Assembly: GCF_039511225.1 (NCBI RefSeq)
Contig: NZ_CP154261.1
Location: 2,542,001 to 2,606,000, forward strand
DNA from: Sphingobacterium multivorum
GTDB lineage: Bacteria; Bacteroidota; Bacteroidia; Sphingobacteriales; Sphingobacteriaceae
Direction of reading: 5' to 3'
Length of the DNA stretch: 64,000 bases
Made by a program: the position numbers and the translations under genes. How positions within the stretch are numbered: the first letter of the stretch is position 1; every line of letters begins with the position of its first letter. Below, one piece after another: positions 62,121 to 64,000 of this stretch. The notes under the pieces were generated by a model. The model did no database searches. It was not told the origin of the DNA and saw only the letters and a list, made by a program, of their open reading frames with translations.

Positions 62121-62147
62121 AGCCCAGCAACTTATTCGTGCTGGGCT
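62121..62147 (-). terminator. Hairpin after the surface lipoprotein gene
   Basis: 9-bp stem AGCCCAGCA / TGCTGGGCT with a 9-nt loop, just past the stop of the fimbrillin-like gene; only a weak T-tail, so a weak terminator. Confidence 0.5.
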
Positions 62148-62158
62148 TCGTACTGCTG

Positions 62159-63934
62159 TTATTTTCTTACACAGCGGACATTAAATCCATAATTGCCACC
62201 ATAAGCCCGCAATGCTTTTGTCTGATAGCGTATAGAATAATAAAAAGGCTTTTGGTAATCTACCGTTGCATCATCTACCATGCAGACCGCATTGCTGCGG
62301 CTTCCTGTACTTGACCAGTAACCCATCGATACCTGTTGTGTAAACGGTCGGTTGATGTGTGAGTCTATGCTTTTTCTTGTGGCATTGATCGTGCCGTCCA
62401 GGCGGTAACCATTGAAGGTGAAGATCAGCTTATCACTATATCCCGAAAAATCGCCCTGACCTTTCGGAGAACCACTGTCAACATTGATGCTCTGGTTCAC
62501 AACAGCATACCACTGGTAAGTATCTGCGGTACGTATGGAGCCACCCTGGTTGGGTAGACCGTAATATTCGTAGCTGCTTGTATTGACCACGCTTGTCAGC
62601 TCACTTTGGGTAGGCATACGCCAGGTATTTGCGGGATATACCAGCACACAGGGGTCTCCACTGCCCGCGATACCTGCTGGTGTCGTCGCTTTCCAATTCC
62701 AATATTCTGATTGAGAATTGCCATCATAGGGCGGGATTCCAGCGTCGGCTTTGAAACGGTATTTGTCGATCTGACCGGAACTGCCATCGTACCATAGATC
62801 ACTTCTCGCCCAGGAGATGCCATTGACTTTAATTGCCGATTCGATCAATCGGGTGCTCAGCTCATATTGATCGCCTGCTCCAGGGTTGAACGATGGGTTG
62901 TTTAAGGGCAAATAGGTTGACGTAGTGCCATATTTCCGGGTAGATAATGTTGTCGTTGCTGGGGGATATAAAATCTCATGGTCCAGCTTGATCGAAAAGA
63001 TCGGCTGTATCGTTAAATTCTTGGCGACGATCTGTGTACCGGTTGGGAGGATGGTGTAAATAGAAACCGTCTTTACCAGATGACCGGTCACTGCAGGGTC
63101 CTTATCTGCAATATTGGCCGCAGTATATGGGGCATCAACGGTTTTCAGGGTGCCGAATTGGCCCGTCAGCAGATCGAAATCTGCGGCGTTGACCAGGCTC
63201 TTGAACTGTGCTCCCGTGCCGGTGCCGATCAGAAGTGATTCAAAGGACTGAATGCCGCCAAATATTCCCCTGGTATCGATATTGACATCAAAACGGACTG
63301 TTTTATGATCAAATACGATTTCCAGTAGATTTTCCCCAGCTTGGGTATCCAGTGTGCCCGATGCATACAGCACATCTTTGTTGGCTATATCCGCAGCTGC
63401 AATTTTTCCCTTGTTCAGGTCGGGTACTGTACTTGCGTTGATCGAAAACGCTACCCACTTATAGCGCATGCCTATTTCGACAGGAATTTCGGGGTTTTTA
63501 CCCACCGTGGCAACGACATTGTGCAGCAGGTTTGTGCCGTCCTGGTTGAAGATCAATAACCGATAGCTGGTTGTATCCGGCAAAGCGGAAGCCGTCGTGT
63601 TTGTGGCTGCTTTTTTTGCAGAAGCCAGCAGGTTTTGTTTTACAAACGGGCCTTTTGAGGAGACTAGGGCATCAAAGCCATTGGCTTCAATGAACGTTTC
63701 ATCCAACGGCCGATCAGCCACATGGTTTGCAAGGGCGGCCTTTGCCGTCAGGCTATTGACTTCCGATGTTGTTCTCGGGCTACTACCCTTAACGCTTACC
63801 TTTAAGACATCGCCATGTGTTTGTTCGGGTGCTAAATCTTCCTGGTTTGATTTACAGGAGTTCATCGCGATGAATATCGTACCGAATACGGCCCAAAAAA
63901 GGAAAGGGCGAATGTGTTGTCTGAGTTGTTTCAT
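62159..63934 (-). CDS. Fimbrillin-like surface lipoprotein
   Basis: 591 residues from the ATG at 63934; the upstream in-frame ATG at 63949 adds five codons. A lipoprotein signal peptide ends at Cys26-27 (FIAMNSC). The N-terminal beta domain (about 90-330, DTTSYRLLIFNQDGTNLLHNV, ENLLEIVFDHKTVRFDVNI) is typical of fimbrillin or Mfa-like proteins. The C-terminal domain (about 370-591, GDPCVLVYPANTWRMPTQSELTSV, then YWSSTGSRSNAVCM and GFNVRCVRK) is found in many Bacteroidota surface proteins. It is the second gene of an operon; the previous one ends 24 bp upstream, at the window edge. Confidence 0.78.
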   Translation of the reverse strand: MKQLRQHIRPFLFWAVFGTIFIAMNSCKSNQEDLAPEQTHGDVLKVSVKGSSPRTTSEVNSLTAKAALANHVADRPLDETFIEANGFDALVSSKGPFVKQNLLASAKKAATNTTASALPDTTSYRLLIFNQDGTNLLHNVVATVGKNPEIPVEIGMRYKWVAFSINASTVPDLNKGKIAAADIANKDVLYASGTLDTQAGENLLEIVFDHKTVRFDVNIDTRGIFGGIQSFESLLIGTGTGAQFKSLVNAADFDLLTGQFGTLKTVDAPYTAANIADKDPAVTGHLVKTVSIYTILPTGTQIVAKNLTIQPIFSIKLDHEILYPPATTTLSTRKYGTTSTYLPLNNPSFNPGAGDQYELSTRLIESAIKVNGISWARSDLWYDGSSGQIDKYRFKADAGIPPYDGNSQSEYWNWKATTPAGIAGSGDPCVLVYPANTWRMPTQSELTSVVNTSSYEYYGLPNQGGSIRTADTYQWYAVVNQSINVDSGSPKGQGDFSGYSDKLIFTFNGYRLDGTINATRKSIDSHINRPFTQQVSMGYWSSTGSRSNAVCMVDDATVDYQKPFYYSIRYQTKALRAYGGNYGFNVRCVRK

Positions 63935-63957
63935 GTTAAATCGTGTCATTGGATACC

Positions 63958-64000
63958 TTAAAAATCAAAGTCGTTTGAACCACCACCGATATCGCCCTTA
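63958..64000 (-). CDS. C-terminal end of an upstream gene (partial)
   Basis: The last 13 codons plus TAA of a gene that begins outside the window; the residues are KGDIGGGSNDFDF. Its nearness to the fimbrillin-like gene suggests that it is another component of the same surface-structure operon. Confidence 0.6.
   Translation of the reverse strand, partial: KGDIGGGSNDFDF

Noticed and set aside
1..64000. tRNA, rRNA, CRISPR array, insertion sequences
   Set aside because: I looked for conserved arms, regular repeats with spacers and transposase motifs and found none. Absence was judged by eye, not by a search tool.

Overview
The window looks like chromosome from a Bacteroidota bacterium of the Sphingobacteriaceae type (Sphingobacterium- or Pedobacter-like). 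The reasons are two SusC/SusD pairs, an ECF sigma/FecR pair, RHS proteins of the DUF6443 kind, DUF1800/DUF1501 neighbours, a bacteriophytochrome kinase, and several promoters of the Bacteroidota form TTG-N19/20-TAnnTTTG. The genus is an inference. I saw no rRNA, tRNA, CRISPR array, transposase or integrase.

Layout. 0.3-8.7 kb is a polymorphic-toxin locus: a small coiled-coil secreted protein, an RHS protein split into two exported halves, an HNH nuclease tip, and an overlapping DUF4262 immunity gene. 8.8-11.0 kb is an isolated pectate-lyase-like spike gene, flanked on both sides by a terminator and a diverged copy of the same leader. 11.0-13.6 kb holds a GNAT acetyltransferase, a class D beta-lactamase and hypothetical genes.

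13.6-25.7 kb is a defense island. It carries an HNH endonuclease, Vsr, an unassigned PD-(D/E)xK-like protein, an XRE controller, a C5 cytosine methyltransferase, a McrB-like motor, a LlaJI/McrC-like nuclease and an EcoRII-like endonuclease. These are followed on the other strand by a DUF262-HNH (GmrSD-like) protein, an AbiGi/DUF2971-like protein and an HTH regulator. A 19-nt motif is repeated upstream of the PD-(D/E)xK gene and the controller gene and looks like the controller operator. At the distal edge (25.75-26.5 kb) lies about 760 bp without a credible gene, rich in hairpins, with a likely pseudoknot, a TAnnTTTG box at the start and a hairpin plus T-run at the end. This is my best candidate for an undescribed structured RNA.

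27-35.5 kb: SusC-SusD-TlpA operon, facing a MauE-like redox membrane protein, a small secreted cysteine peptide and an AraC regulator. 35.5-36.35 kb is non-coding, with a striking 11-nt periodic repeat. 36-42 kb: SDR dehydrogenase, AraC regulator, short UvrA-type ABC protein divergent from a MarR regulator, and an S41 protease. 42-50.5 kb: two paralogous CheY-like regulators around a DUF1800/DUF1501 pair, MsrAB, a decayed nhaA fragment and a bacteriophytochrome histidine kinase.

50.6-58.9 kb: ECF sigma, FecR anti-sigma, SusC with STN domain, SusD, TlpA-like protein, apparently one regulon. 59-64 kb: histidine phosphatase, alpha/beta hydrolase, HxlR regulator with DinB protein, and a fimbrillin-like surface lipoprotein whose operon continues beyond the window. 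Most domain assignments are by eye from motifs; no database search was run.
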